Assembly (NCBI GenBank): GCA_036927565.1
Contig: JAYESD010000001.1
Coordinates: forward strand, 280,499,560-280,563,559
Reading direction: 5' to 3'
DNA from: Tuctoria greenei
Taxonomy: Eukaryota > Streptophyta > Magnoliopsida > Poales > Poaceae
DNA: 64,000 nt
How positions within the stretch are numbered: the first letter of the stretch is position 1; each line of letters opens with the position of its first letter. The translations under genes and the position numbers were made by a program. Under the pieces are notes generated by a model. The model made no database searches and was not told the origin of the DNA. It saw only the letters and a program-made list of their open reading frames with translations. Shown piece after piece: positions 1 through 10,058 of this stretch.

Positions 1-1
1 T

Positions 2-733
2 TGTGGAGAAGCAGGACACTTTGCTCATCAATGTCCTAAGTCAGGCCTTGGTCAAGGAAGCAATGCGCTGAGACAAAACCCAAGACCCAATGGAAGATAG
101 CCACAAGGGAACCATGTACAATAGGATTTTGCTCGTGGCAACGTGAACCATGTCTCTATGGAGGATGCTCAACAAGCGGATGACGTGGTTATTGGTATGT
201 TTCTCACCAACTCCAACCTTACGACTATGTTATTTGATTCTAGAGCATCGCATTCATTCATTGCATCGAAGTATGTTGCCAAGTATAGTTTGCCTATCTC
301 TCATATGAAGTTTACTTTATTGGTTAAGTCTCCTGGAGGAGAGATGAGGACAAATATAGTATGTCCAAAAGTAAGCCTTAGAATAATGGGGGTAGACTTC
401 TCCGCCAACCTCATTGTTTTGGTTTCTCAAGGATTGGACATTATACTTGGTATGGACTGGTTGAGGAAGTACAATGGAGTTATTGAGTGTGCCACAAAAA
501 CGGTAAAGTTGACCAATGAGGAAGGGATCACCGTAGAATTTGAAGCATCTCAAACCACACCGAAGAAATTGCAGCTGAATCATATGGACGGTGCCGCAAT
601 TGAGGAGATTCCGGTGGTGAGTGAATTTTTGGATGTTTTTCCAGACGAGTTCCCAGGTATGCCACCTGATTGAGACATTGGGTTTGTTATTGATTTAATA
701 CCTGGAACTGCACCTATAGCTAAGAGACTGTAT
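2..733 (+). pseudogene. T1 gag zinc-knuckle end and aspartic protease
   Basis: The window opens inside a CCHC zinc knuckle of Gag (the last Cys-x4-His-x4-Cys part is read at 2-34). A protease region follows from about 143. Its active-site motif is at about 230-260, where the usual Asp-Ser-Gly-Ala is read Asp-Ser-Arg-Ala. The Gly to Arg change next to the catalytic Asp should abolish activity. The motif LGMDWL, normal near the protease C-terminus, is at about 450. The frame stops at TGA 671-673 just after the PGMPPD motif that leads into reverse transcriptase. The homologous site in T4 reads Arg, so this is a nonsense change. Confidence 0.85.
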
Positions 734-1300
734 ATGATGCCTCCTGTGGAATTAGCAGAGCTCAAGAAGCATATTCAAGAGCAACTAGAGAAGGGTTTTA
801 TTCGCCCAAGCTCTTCACATTGGATAGCGCCCGTTCTATTTGTGGAAAAGAAGGATGGATCCCAAAGGATATGTGTAGACTATCGAGCTCTCAACGAGGT
901 AACAATCAAGAACAAGTACACCTTGCTATGCATAGAAGGCTTGTTTGATCAGATGAAGGGTGCTTGTGTCTTCTCTAAGATTGATTTGAGGTTGGGATAC
1001 TTTCAAATGAAGATTAGACCATCGGACATACCCAAGACAGCTTTAAGGACACGATATGGATCTTATGAGTACACCGTGATGTCTTTTGGATTGACAAATG
1101 CACCTGCCTACTTTATGTACCTCATGAATAAGGTCTTCATGGAGTACTTGGATAGGTTCATTGTGTTGTTTATTGATGACATTATGATCTACTCGAAGGA
1201 TGAGAAGGAACATGAGAAACACTTGAGGCTTACGTTGCAGAAATTGAGGGAGCATCAATTGTATGCCAAGTTCAACAAGTGTCAGTTTTGGTTGAGATAG
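734..1300 (+). pseudogene. T1 reverse transcriptase
   Basis: Continues the frame of the protease after the stop at 671-673. Ty3-type reverse transcriptase motifs are in order: GFIRPSSS at about 800, the VDYRALN block at about 880, MSFGLTNAP at about 1080, and the catalytic FIDDIM box at about 1170-1187 with both aspartates present. It would copy the element RNA into cDNA in cytoplasmic particles. The frame ends at TAG 1298-1300, where T4 reads Glu. One base is missing just after it (about 1304-1310), so downstream homology moves to another frame. Confidence 0.88.
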
Positions 1301-2174
1301 GTGTCTTTTTGGGTCATATCATCTCAGGAGGAGGAGTACCGGTTGACCCTGGAAAAGTGAGGGATGTGTTGAAATGGGAACCCCCGCAAAACGTAAAGGA
1401 AATAAGGAGTTTTCTTGGAATGGCTGGATATTACCGTAGATTCATCAAGGACTTTTCCAAGATAGCCAAGCCAATGACGGAATTGGTAATGAAGGGAAAG
1501 GCTATCCAATGGACACAGGCTTGTCAAAACAGTTTTGAGGAGTTGAAGAAGAGGTCAACTACAGCCCCAATCTTGATATTGCCGGATGTAAGCAAGAGTT
1601 TCGATATTTATTGTGACACATCGAGACAAGGACTTGGATGCGTGCTTATGCAAGAAGGTCAAGTGGTTGCATATGCATCAAGGCAATTGAAGAAACATGA
1701 ACAAAATTATCCAACGCATGATTTGGAACTTGTAGCCGTGACACATTGAAAATTTGGAGACACTACATCCTTGGACATAGGTGTGAAATTTATATGGATC
1801 ACAAGAGTCTTAAGTATATTTTCACACAAACGGATCTGAATTTGAGGCAACGAAGATGGTTGGAGCTCATCAAAGATTACGATTTGGGGATCAACTATCA
1901 TCCGGGAAAAGCCAATGTGGTGGTCGATGCTTTGAGTAGAAAAGGAGTAAGTCATCAACTCACAGTTCGAGAGTTACCATCCAAGTTATGTAAGGAGTTT
2001 GAACGATTGAACCTTTTATTTGTAAATGAGATGGGGATGATGGAGTTAAACCCAACATTGGAGCAAGAAATTCGGGAAGGTCAAACTAAGGATGAGGAAA
2101 TTCAAGAAATCAAGGAAAGGACCCAAGAGGGGAGAGAATTCAGATTCGATGAGGATGAACATGGTACCTTATGA
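1301..2174 (+). pseudogene. T1 connection and RNase H domain
   Basis: From about 1310 the sequence matches the end of reverse transcriptase ([12 protein letters not shown]) and then Ty3 RNase [16 protein letters not shown] at about 1610, the HKSLKYIF block at about 1800, and VVDALSRKG at about 1915 near the RNase H C-terminus. A small deletion at about 1735-1750 causes another frameshift and a stop (TGA 1747-1749). The frame resumes from 1746. It stops at TGA 2172-2174, where T4 reads Trp. The domain would remove the RNA strand during reverse transcription. Confidence 0.85.
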
Positions 2175-3277
2175 CTGGGAAAAAGGATTGTCGTGCCTAA
2201 TGTGAAGCATATTCGGGAGATGATATTAAAAGAGGCACATGACTCACCATACTCAATTCACCCCAGTTGTATGAAGATGTACAAAGACTTGAAGACTTGC
2301 TATTGGTGGGATAGCATGAAAAAGGACATAGCTGAATATGTAGCATTGTGTGATGTGTGTCAACGAGTCAAGGCGGAACATCAAAGGCCAGCTAGATTAT
2401 TGCAACTATTAAAGATTCTGGAGTGGAAGTGGGAAGAGATCGGTATGGACTTCATAGTTAGTTTACCGCGTACTCAGAACGGTTATGACTCAATTTGGGT
2501 GTGGATCGGTTAACCAAGTCAGCTCACTTTATTCCCGTCAAGACCACCTATAATGGAGAGAAATTGGCAGAATTTTATATGGGAAGAATAGTCTGTTTGC
2601 ATGGAGTTCTAAAGAGGATAGTGTCAGATAGAGGTTCTCAATTTACTTCCAGGTTTTGGCAAAAGTTGCATGAAGCTTTGGGAACAAGGTTGAATTTTAG
2701 TTCAGCGTATCACCCTCAAACGGATGGACAAACCGAGAGGACCAATCAGATTTTAGAGGACATGTTAAGAGCTTGTGCTTTAAAGCATGGGAAAAGTTGG
2801 GACAAGAGCTTGCCATATGCAGAATTTTCGTACAACAATAGTTACCAAGCAAGTTTGAAGATGGCGCCATATGAAGCACTATATGGAAGGAAGTGTAGGA
2901 CGCCTTTATTTTGAAATGAGACAGGAGAAACTCAAGTATTTGGTCCGGATGTGTTGCAAGAAGCTAAGAAGCAAGTCCAAATAATTTGTGAAAACTTGAG
3001 GGCCGCTCAATCAAGGCAAAAAGGCTATGCGGATAATAGGAGAAGGGAACTAGCCTTTGAAGTGGGAGACTTCATATATCCCAAGGTGTCACCCATGCGA
3101 GGTCATAAGAGATTTAACATAAGAGGCAAGCTAGCACCTCGCTACATTGGACCGTTCAAGATTGTGGACAAACGGGGAGAAGTAGCGTATAAGTTGGAGA
3201 TGCCAACTCATCTTTCAGATGTGCATGATGTGTTTCATGTTTCCCAGCTCAAGAAGTGTTTGAGAGTACTGGGATAA
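2175..3277 (+). pseudogene. T1 integrase
   Basis: Starts with the His-His-Cys-Cys zinc domain (HDSPYSIHP at about 2240, CDVCQRVK at about 2350). The DDE core follows: MDFIVSLP with the first Asp at about 2448, IVSDRGSQF with the second at about 2620, and HPQTDGQTERTNQ with the Glu at about 2720-2740. A few bases are missing at about 2500 (frameshift), and TGA at 2912-2914 replaces a Trp read in T4. The C-terminal beta-barrel region (GPFKIVDKRGEVAYKLEMP) is at about 3150-3200. The frame ends at TAA 3275-3277, which is shared with T4. Confidence 0.87.
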
Positions 3278-3613
3278 CAAGTGCCCATGGAAGAATTGGA
3301 ATTAGGGGCAGATTTCACTTATGCCGAACAACCGGTCAAAATCTTGGAGACCAAGGAGAGATTCACAAGGAACAGGTGTAAAGTTCAATGGAAGCATCAC
3401 ACAGAAAAAGAAGCAACATGGGAATTGGAGGATGATCTCAAGAAGGAATTTCCCTATCTCTTCTCTTCCACGTATATTTATTTTAAGGGGGGTAGGTTTG
3501 TAACACCCTCATTTTCATGCATCGTGCCCTACATACATTCATATACATGTTTAACATTAGTACACATAAAGAGGAATGAGTTTAAAATTGATTTGGAACA
3601 AAACCACACTTAA
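3278..3613 (+). pseudogene. T1 chromodomain, frame running into the 3' LTR
   Basis: In frame after the TAA at 3275-3277. It reads a Tekay-type chromodomain (AEQPVKILETKERF, then HHTEKEATWELEDDL), which in this lineage tethers integrase to heterochromatin. About four codons between TRN and CKV that are present in T4 are missing, including an aromatic residue. The frame continues through the polypurine tract, past the LTR start, to TAA 3611-3613. An ATG at 3284 just after the stop could in principle allow re-initiation; that is inference only. Confidence 0.78.
3485..3498 (+). other. T1 polypurine tract (plus-strand primer)
   Basis: A purine-rich run (AAGGGGGGTAGG plus two T) directly abuts the TG of the 3' LTR. 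The same tract lies next to the T4 3' LTR on the opposite strand (46839-46852). Confidence 0.85.
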
Positions 3614-3625
3614 AATTTTGGAAAG

Positions 3626-3950
3626 TACGGACTAGTCCAATTTTGGTGAGGACTAGTCTGATTTCTCTCTGACCTCGATCAGACTTGTCCGTTTTTGCTG
3701 CGAACTAGTCAATTTTTGCCTCTAGACACTTTCGGACTTGTCTGATCTTATGCGGACTAGTCCGATGTTCCAAGAATCCTTGTAAATTTGCTAAGTCCAT
3801 GGACATGTCTGGACTAGTCCGGTGTTCCAGCTCACTTGTCCGTTTTCCTCTCTGACTAAAGTCGGACTTGTCCGATTTTTAGCCAGAGTTGTCCGATTTA
3901 TCTCTGGACAACTTTGGACTAGTCCGATCCTTTTCGGACTTGTCTTATAT
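3626..3950 (+). repeat. Palindrome array a, T1 LTR (upstream of TATA)
   Basis: About a dozen full or degenerate copies of CGGACTAGTCCG and CGGACTTGTCCG, spaced irregularly by roughly 15-40 nt. Spacers repeatedly read CTCTCTGACTAAA or similar. The array ends about 160 nt before the TATA box. Confidence 0.9.
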
Positions 3951-4113
3951 TTCGCGACTCTGAATTAATCCTTTGTTTTACGACTTCTTTCTCGGGTTTC
4001 ACGTTAAGTGGGCCTAGGGACATTGTGCCTAACTCTTTTAGAGCCCATGTGGGACTCTAAACCGGCCTCTACTCATCTCAAACTCGAAATCCATCTAACC
4101 CTAGCCCTCCACC

Positions 4114-4123
4114 TATATATAAA
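4114..4123 (+). promoter_or_regulatory. TATA box of T1 LTR
   Basis: TATATATAAA in the LTR, followed by a CA-rich leader. The position is conserved in the T4 LTRs (46233-46240 and 53864-53871 on the minus strand). It probably marks the U3/R boundary region. Confidence 0.75.
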
Positions 4124-4478
4124 CAACCCCACCCCTTGGCTTGACATCTATTTGCCACTTTTCCACCCCACCCAAACCCTAGTTCATGGAGAGCCGCCAC
4201 CAAGGAGGGAGGAGGAGATCCCAAGCAAGAAGAAGAAGAAGAGGAAATGAAAGAGGATCAAGATCTCCATCAACCTTTCGTTCTTCATCACCAAATCATC
4301 TCCAAGTTCTTCATCAACCCTATATCATCAAGATCCAAGTGTTGCCTCTAAGATTCTTGGTTCATTGGAGTTATAAACACCTGGTATACCTTCTATTATC
4401 TTCCCCTTACGTAATCCAACACCGTTTTTCCAAATTCATGTCGATCTAGAAAACCCTAATATGCTGATCTCGCAAAGT

Positions 4479-4513
4479 GCGGACTTGTCCGGTCCCTAGT
4501 GGACTAGTCCGAT
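4479..4513 (+). repeat. Palindrome cluster b, T1 LTR (downstream of TATA)
   Basis: Two motif copies (one TTG-centred, one TAG-centred) about 370 nt downstream of the TATA box. A matching pair lies at the same place in both T4 LTRs. Confidence 0.85.
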
Positions 4514-6346
4514 TTTCCTGGTTAAATTGTGTTGAATTAATTCTAAAATTAGATCTAATCAACTCCAAACCTGTATAAACATGTTAAAGGCTATTAGAAC
4601 TAGATAGTGATCATTTAAAAGCAACCAATTAACAAGTTCTACTTTGCATTTGCATTTATCATGCATGTCATGTCATATTGAGTAATATTTGCGCACTCTT
4701 TGATTGTGTTTCTTGTTTGTATGTTTATTGTGTGGATTAGATGATTTGTGCTAGAGAGTGCCGCGGAGGATCTACAACACCAAGAGTTTGAAGACTTTGA
4801 TCCCAATCAACTGCAAGAGCAAGGCAAGTGTCCTTGAAGCATATTGAACCTGTTTTGAAATAAATGTTTTGTTTGCAAAACTGCATGCTTGTGTCAATTT
4901 GATGTGAAACCTATGGTAGGAAGTTTACTAGCTTTGTTTAACCACCCTTTTCACCTGGGATATATCGTAGAAAGTCGGGATGGGATTTTTACCTTTTTGC
5001 TTCGCTTAATTAATTGGGATGAAAGAACAACTACACTATTTAATTCAATTATGCATTAATGAGATTGTGGTTGACATGAACTGGTTAATATGATATGGTA
5101 ATGGGTGATCTAAGCAAGCCTGGTATGTGGATGGGTTGGATGTATGGTGGTTTGCTTGCTTTAGTTCTAAGGACCGGTTCGTGGAGCGACCATCCAGGAT
5201 TTACAGTGCCACCATGAGGCCAAGTATGGGTGCGGCATAGCTGATTAATTAGGGCTTTGCCAATGCTATTTGGACCATTATGGATGCTCGGGGAAGTGGT
5301 AGTCGGACTGGGTTTGTTGATGATTGGTGAGACTACCCTGGGATCCGAATGGCTCAAGAGGGGCCCCTTGGTTGAAGATGTGCTCAATTGGAGACATCGC
5401 TACCGATGAAACCTCAATGGGGTCTAAATAGGCTAGTAATCCCTTTGTAAAGGCTATTTGATCTCTTGGCCACATACCTACGGAAGTGTGAGGCGGCATA
5501 ATTGAGATTCTATAGTCATTGAAAGGTGATGAAATCACAAACATGTGAGTAAAGTGGTACAAACTCTGTAGAGTCTAATAAAACTATCATGATAGCCGTG
5601 CTACTGGTCAATAGCAACCTGAACCCTCACATGATTAGAGAAAACATGGTATTGGGATGGTTTGCTTATGGTTATGGTTTGGTACTGGTTATGGTTGGTA
5701 ATATGGTTATGGCTGGATATAGATTAAATTCTGATATTGATTATGATTATTGGTAATGGTGAAATATGGTATATGGACGATAGATATTGAAGTATGGACT
5801 GGTATTATGATAATTATATGGTTTATGATGGGTTTATTTCACATACATATAATATATTGCTTTTCGAATGTTTTAATGTACTTTTCACCACTCAACCATT
5901 ATTATATTCATCATTTGAATCAGCCACATGTCATACTTTCCACACTTGTTGAGTACGGCATGTACTCACCCTTGCAATCCCCCCCCCCAATAGTTGCAGG
6001 TTAGGATTGGTAGTTTAACGATGATAATGCGGAGTTCTAGGCCGTGTCAACCGTCAACTTTGCCTGTGGAGTGTTGGAGCTGCGCTATACCCTATTGCTT
6101 ATGCCGCCTAGCTGTTTAGTTTGCTTAATTAGTTTATTTCTGCTGCATTAGTTCATACTTGTCATTAATAATCATTAGAGCTTGTATTCGAGGATATTAT
6201 GAATTGTGTAATAAAAGTGGTTAAATTAATATTGTCTTGTGGTAATTTTCTGTATACTCTTTTGTGAATGCACTCGTGTATGTGTGTTGAACATCCTGGG
6301 CACACATATGCATTCACTCGGTTCATTTTCGGAACCGGGTGTCACA

Positions 6347-6630
6347 TGGTCGCTCCACAAACCGGTCCTTAGATCTAAAGCAAGCAACCACCATATCTTC
6401 CAACCCATCCACATACTATACTTGCTTAGACCACCCATTACCACATCATATTAACCAATTCATATTAATCATAATCTCATAAATGTATAATTAAGTTAAG
6501 TGGTATAATTGTCTTCCCATCCCAATTAATTAAGTGCAGCAAAAAGGGTAAAAAGCCCATCCCGACCCTCTACCATAAATTCCAGGTGTCAAGGGTGGTC
6601 AAACAAATCTAGTAAACTTCCTATCATAGG
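6347..6630 (-). repeat. Tekay-type LTR fragment T3, left piece
   Basis: Reverse-orientation LTR sequence matching the T4 5' LTR at about 52806-53090 (shared segments such as CCGGTCCTTAGATCTAAAGC and CTTCCTATCATAGG). T1 inserted at its left end. Its right end is an abrupt junction with the extra ORF of S1 at about 6630. It belongs with the piece at 15428-15809. About 1 kb of LTR between the two pieces has been lost. Confidence 0.85.
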
Positions 6631-7863
6631 CCGGTGCAGAGCTAGGAGGAGCAGCTGAAGATCTTGTGGCACTCACATCCCGAGTTTGTTTAGTCCTCCT
6701 CTCAGCTTCAGGGGAGGGGGGTGCATCAAGAGCCGAAGGTAGAGTGTACTCGGTGGGCTTTTGCGGTTTCAACCCCGTATGATGAACATCCTTGACGAAC
6801 TCAAGTCCAGTCACCTTCTCAATCATGTACATGATGTATGGGGCATACCCGCAAGATCTGTTTGGAGTGATTGAGATGTTCACAATGTCATTGTAGATGT
6901 ATTCAAAGACATCGAACGGTCTCCTCCCACCAATGACCTGCATTAGGGTCCTCAAGGTTCCTTGAATAGTCCCCGCATCTCCATCTTTCAGGGCTATTGT
7001 CTTCCTCAAAATTCTGTTGAGGACCACATAGAAGGGCTTCAAATATTTGATATTGGGAGGGACATAAGGCATCCTTGTGTCATAGATAAATTTGAGCTCA
7101 TCCTTCTCCAAGGGTTGCAGATTGTGGATGAAAGATCATGATCCAAAGTGTGTTCAAGGTGGAGGATTCTTGCAAATTCATCATAGGTGACACTGTACTT
7201 GGAACCATGAGTCATCCAAGTCAGACTGTCTCCATCACCACGAGCAAAGTAGAGGGTAGAGTAAAATTGGGTGATGACCTCATTGTTCCAGTTACACTCA
7301 AAGGCAAACAGCTCCTTCAAGTTGTGCCTCTCCAGGGCCTCAACCACCTCACGAAAGGCAGGATATATCTTCGATTGTAGGTATCCAACATTCACCCATT
7401 GACTCTCTACAATGAGATTCTTCATCTTCATATACACATGCTCGTAGTAGTCGGCATGGAAGTTGCTCCAAAATCTTGGGTCTGAGCATTGCCGAGGTTG
7501 ATCATACACATTAACCTGCCTGAAGCTATCGGCAAGCTCACCCCCTTTTCTGATGAAATCTTTACTCGAGCGCTGCCTGTTGCGGTGACTTGGGTTCTTC
7601 ATCTTCAGGGGTCCAATGAGACCACTAGCAAGCCCCTTTCCTTTGTTGAGAGTCCTCTTTGGCCCTGAGGAGCTCTCGCCAGCTTTTCCTTGGGCCTTCT
7701 TAACAACCACCCTCCTTTTCTTGGGCAAGTTGTCGTCAGAGGGTGGAGAGTGCACATTTACATCATGTCTTTTCTTCATGTACCTCTCCTTGGCTCTCTT
7801 CACTTTTTCGCGTTCAACTTCTTCATCAACATGAAAGGAGCTGTCATCTGAGCTTGAAGACAT
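6631..7863 (-). pseudogene. S1 extra (env-position) ORF, putative plant transposon protein
   Basis: Chosen start is ATG at 7863-7861 (MSSSSDD), because the S3 homologue starts MSSTNDE at the matching place. The N-terminal half is Ser/Asp and Lys/Arg rich. The conserved globular part has RFWSNFHADYYEHVY at about 7455, LTWMTHGSKYSVTYDEF at about 7200, VLNRILRKTIALKDGDAG at about 6990 and a CGYAPYIMYMIE block at about 6850. I relate it to the family called putative plant transposon protein found near retrotransposons. No signal peptide or membrane segment is visible, so an envelope role is not supported. A frameshift lies at about 7100. The C-terminus is cut off at the 6630 junction and the last residues come from T3 LTR. 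Biochemical function unknown. Confidence 0.8.
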
Positions 7864-7940
7864 CGTGCCTAATAAGGAGTTCATGATTTAGATGAGAATG
7901 AACTAAGAATGAAGGAGATGTGAGGATTCAAATGTCAGAG

Positions 7941-8020
7941 ACCGGACTTGTCCGGTTTCAGAGTGCGGACTTGTCCGGTGTACCGGACTAGTCCGTATCT
8001 GGGAGCCGGACTAGTCCGGC
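7941..8020 (-). repeat. Palindrome cluster b upstream of S1 extra ORF
   Basis: Four copies: two TTG-centred on the + strand and two TAG-centred, several extended to ACCGGAC...GTCCGGT. They lie in the presumed leader, 80-160 nt before the start codon. Confidence 0.88.
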
Positions 8021-8398
8021 CTGGCACAAGAACCCTAACAAAACTTTGAATCACAACTTCTATCTAAGGATGCAAAGGAGAATGAAGGTGAAAGGAATAC
8101 ATCTCTGAAGCCAATGTACTTCCTTGGAATCAAGAGAAATAAGCTAGAACTAGAAAAGTTGAGAGTTTGACTTTAAGGAGAAATTTACTGAGATTTGAAG
8201 ATTCGCGTTGAAGGAGCACGAATCTGTCCGGATGAGTTTGGAGTGGAGTATCAACTCATCGAGGGGAGGATTTCCCACGAAGAAAACTTGGATTTTGAGG
8301 GCTCAACTCTAAAATCACTTTTGGGGGCTAGGGTTTGAGAGGTGAGGGTTCAACTCAAAGTGGAGGGAGGTTTGAAACGGTTTTGGGCCGGCCAGCTG

Positions 8399-8406
8399 CT
8401 TATATA
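8399..8406 (-). promoter_or_regulatory. TATA-like box before S1 extra ORF
   Basis: Reads TATATAAG on the minus strand, just downstream of the palindrome array and about 540 nt before the start codon of the extra ORF. Confidence 0.5.
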
Positions 8407-8415
8407 CGCGGCCGA

Positions 8416-8520
8416 CCGGACTAGTCCGGTCAGAGGATGAACTAGTCCGGTGCCCTTGGAAAACCTAGGAAAGAGAGACTGTCCGGACTAGTTCAGTGGC
8501 AAACCTGACTAGTCCGGTGT
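8416..8520 (-). repeat. Palindrome array a upstream of S1 extra ORF
   Basis: Four copies of the ACTAGTCC-type palindrome (one extended to CCGGACTAGTCCGG), immediately upstream of the TATA-like box in element orientation. Confidence 0.88.
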
Positions 8521-8741
8521 CCGTGGAAAAACTGAGTATTTAGAGATAACTAATAGTGATCCAAGGACAAGTTTTGCAAATAATGTTGGTAATTATGACC
8601 AGAAAGTAATCAACAATAAAGAAATGGTCATAAATTCCAAGATTTCTTCATTAAAATTAGTTTTCTTAGGAGAAAAAGAGGTGAGGGGCAGTTTTAGCAA
8701 TAAAATGTAACATTTGAAGTTTCAACCAGGTGTGCAACGTT

Positions 8742-10058
8742 TCAAGCCACATTTTGAGAGTCAAGAATATTAAGTTCGTTCCTAAGTTCACAAAACCTTT
8801 TCTCATCCAATGGTTTGGTAACAATATCCGCAAGTTGTTTTTCAGTTCTAACATGTGAAATAGCAATGTCACCTTTTAATGAATGATCTCTAAGAAAATG
8901 ATGACGGATATCTATGTGCTTAGTTCTTGAGTGCTCTACCGGGTTGTGTGCAATTTTTATAGCACTTTCATTGTCACATAGAAGTGGGATATGGTTAAGA
9001 TTGTAGCCGTAGTCCCTAAGGGTTTGTCGCATCCAAAGTAGTTGTGCGCAACAGCTACCGGCTGTAATATATTCTGCTTCTGCTGTGGAAAGGGCAATGG
9101 AGTTTTGCTTTTTAGATGACCAAGAGACCAGGGACCTACCAAGAAACTGACAAGTCCCTGACGTGCTCTTTCTATCGACTTTGCATCCTGCATAGTCGGC
9201 ATCGGAATACCCGATCAAGTTAAATTTGGATCCTTCGGGATATCAAAGGCCCAAGTTGGGTGTGTGCACAAGGTACCTTAGGATTCTTTTTACCGCAACT
9301 AAGTGACACTCTTTAGGTGCGGCTTGAAACCTTGCACACAAGCAAACACTAAGCATAATATCTGGCCTAGATGCACATAAATAAAGTAAGGAGCCAATCA
9401 TGGACCGATATACCTTTTGGTCCACGTTTGGACCATCTTCATTGAGGTCGAGGTGTCCATTAGTGGCCATGGGTGTCTTGATGGGCTTGGCTTTGTCCAT
9501 ATTGAATTTCTTGAGAATGTCTTGTGTATATTTGGTTTGGCTTATAAATGTACCTTCTCTTAGTTGCTTCACTTGGAATCCCAAGAAGAACTTCAATTCG
9601 CCCATCATTGACATCTCGAACCTATCTGTCATAATTTTGCTAAATTCTTCACAGAAGGATTTGTTAGTGGATCCAAAGATAATGTCATCAACGTAAATTT
9701 GACATACAAATAAATGATCATCACAATGTTTAGTAAAGAGTGTATAGTCAGCTTTACCAATTTTGAATCCATTCTGAATTAGAAAATCTCTAAGACACTC
9801 ATACCAAGCTCGAGGAGCTTGTTTGAGGCCATAGAGAGCCTTACGTAGTTTGTAGACATGGTTGGGATACTTCTGGTCTTTGAATCCTGGTGGCTGCTCC
9901 ACATAAACTTCCTCCTTGATTGGGCCGTTTAAGAAAGCGCTTTTGACGTCCATTTGATACAACTTAAAATTATGATGAGTAGCATATGCCAATAAAATAC
10001 GAATGGACTCAAGTCTAGCTACAGGAGCGAAAGTTTCATCGAAGTCCAAACCTTCGAC
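8742..10058 (-). pseudogene. S1 reverse transcriptase and RNase H (Copia)
   Basis: Copia-type reverse transcriptase motifs read from 10049: [16 protein letters not shown], then DVKSAFLNG (first catalytic Asp), [11 protein letters not shown], and the YVDDIIFGS box at about 9670-9690 with both Asp intact. The [11 protein letters not shown] block is at about 9370. RNase H follows: YSDADYAG at about 9210, TAEAEY at about 9080, CDNESAI at about 8970, ending near 8742. A TGA at 9243-9245 interrupts LWYPEG; S3 has TGG there. It produces cDNA in the element particle. It is joined in frame to the upstream segment by one nonsense codon. Confidence 0.92.

Larger units (their letters stand above)
1..6346 (+). 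mobile_element. Ty3/gypsy chromovirus, Tekay/Del type, copy T1 (5' end outside window)
   Basis: The order zinc knuckle, protease, reverse transcriptase, RNase H, integrase, chromodomain, polypurine tract, 3' LTR is that of a Ty3 chromovirus. The 5' LTR and most of gag lie before the window. The closest relative here is T4 (44061-54490), with the same protein order, LTR ends and LTR contents. The coding part is broken by several stops and at least three small deletions, so this copy is dead. It ends at 6346 (TG...CA LTR) and is followed by inverted-orientation sequence of another LTR of the same family (T3), into which it inserted. The expected 5-bp duplication TGGTC (6347-6351) cannot be verified because the left flank is missing. 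Confidence 0.93.
3499..6346 (+). repeat. T1 3' LTR (about 2.85 kb)
   Basis: Begins TGTAACACCC after the polypurine tract and ends GGGTGTCACA. It is homologous over its length to the two T4 LTRs (2778 and 2821 bp, opposite strand). It carries the palindrome array, a TATA box, a leader with AAACCCTAG-type sequence and a long AT-rich 3' part, and contains no gene. Several short frames inside it are not conserved with T4 and are treated as chance. Confidence 0.92.
7864..8741 (-). promoter_or_regulatory. S1 region between pol and extra ORF: candidate internal promoter and leader
   Basis: About 880 nt without a gene. In element orientation it holds palindrome array a (8520-8416), a TATA-like TATATAAG (8406-8399), a leader with AACCCTAGCC-type sequence, palindrome cluster b (8020-7941), then the ATG of the extra ORF. 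The same order is found in the S1 LTR. The S3 counterpart (62177-63155) keeps both clusters but no clear TATA. Promoter activity is inference. Confidence 0.55.

Noticed and set aside
6631..7863. Sirevirus extra ORF as a true envelope gene
   Set aside because: No signal peptide, membrane segment or furin-like site seen in S1 or S3; it is named here by position only.
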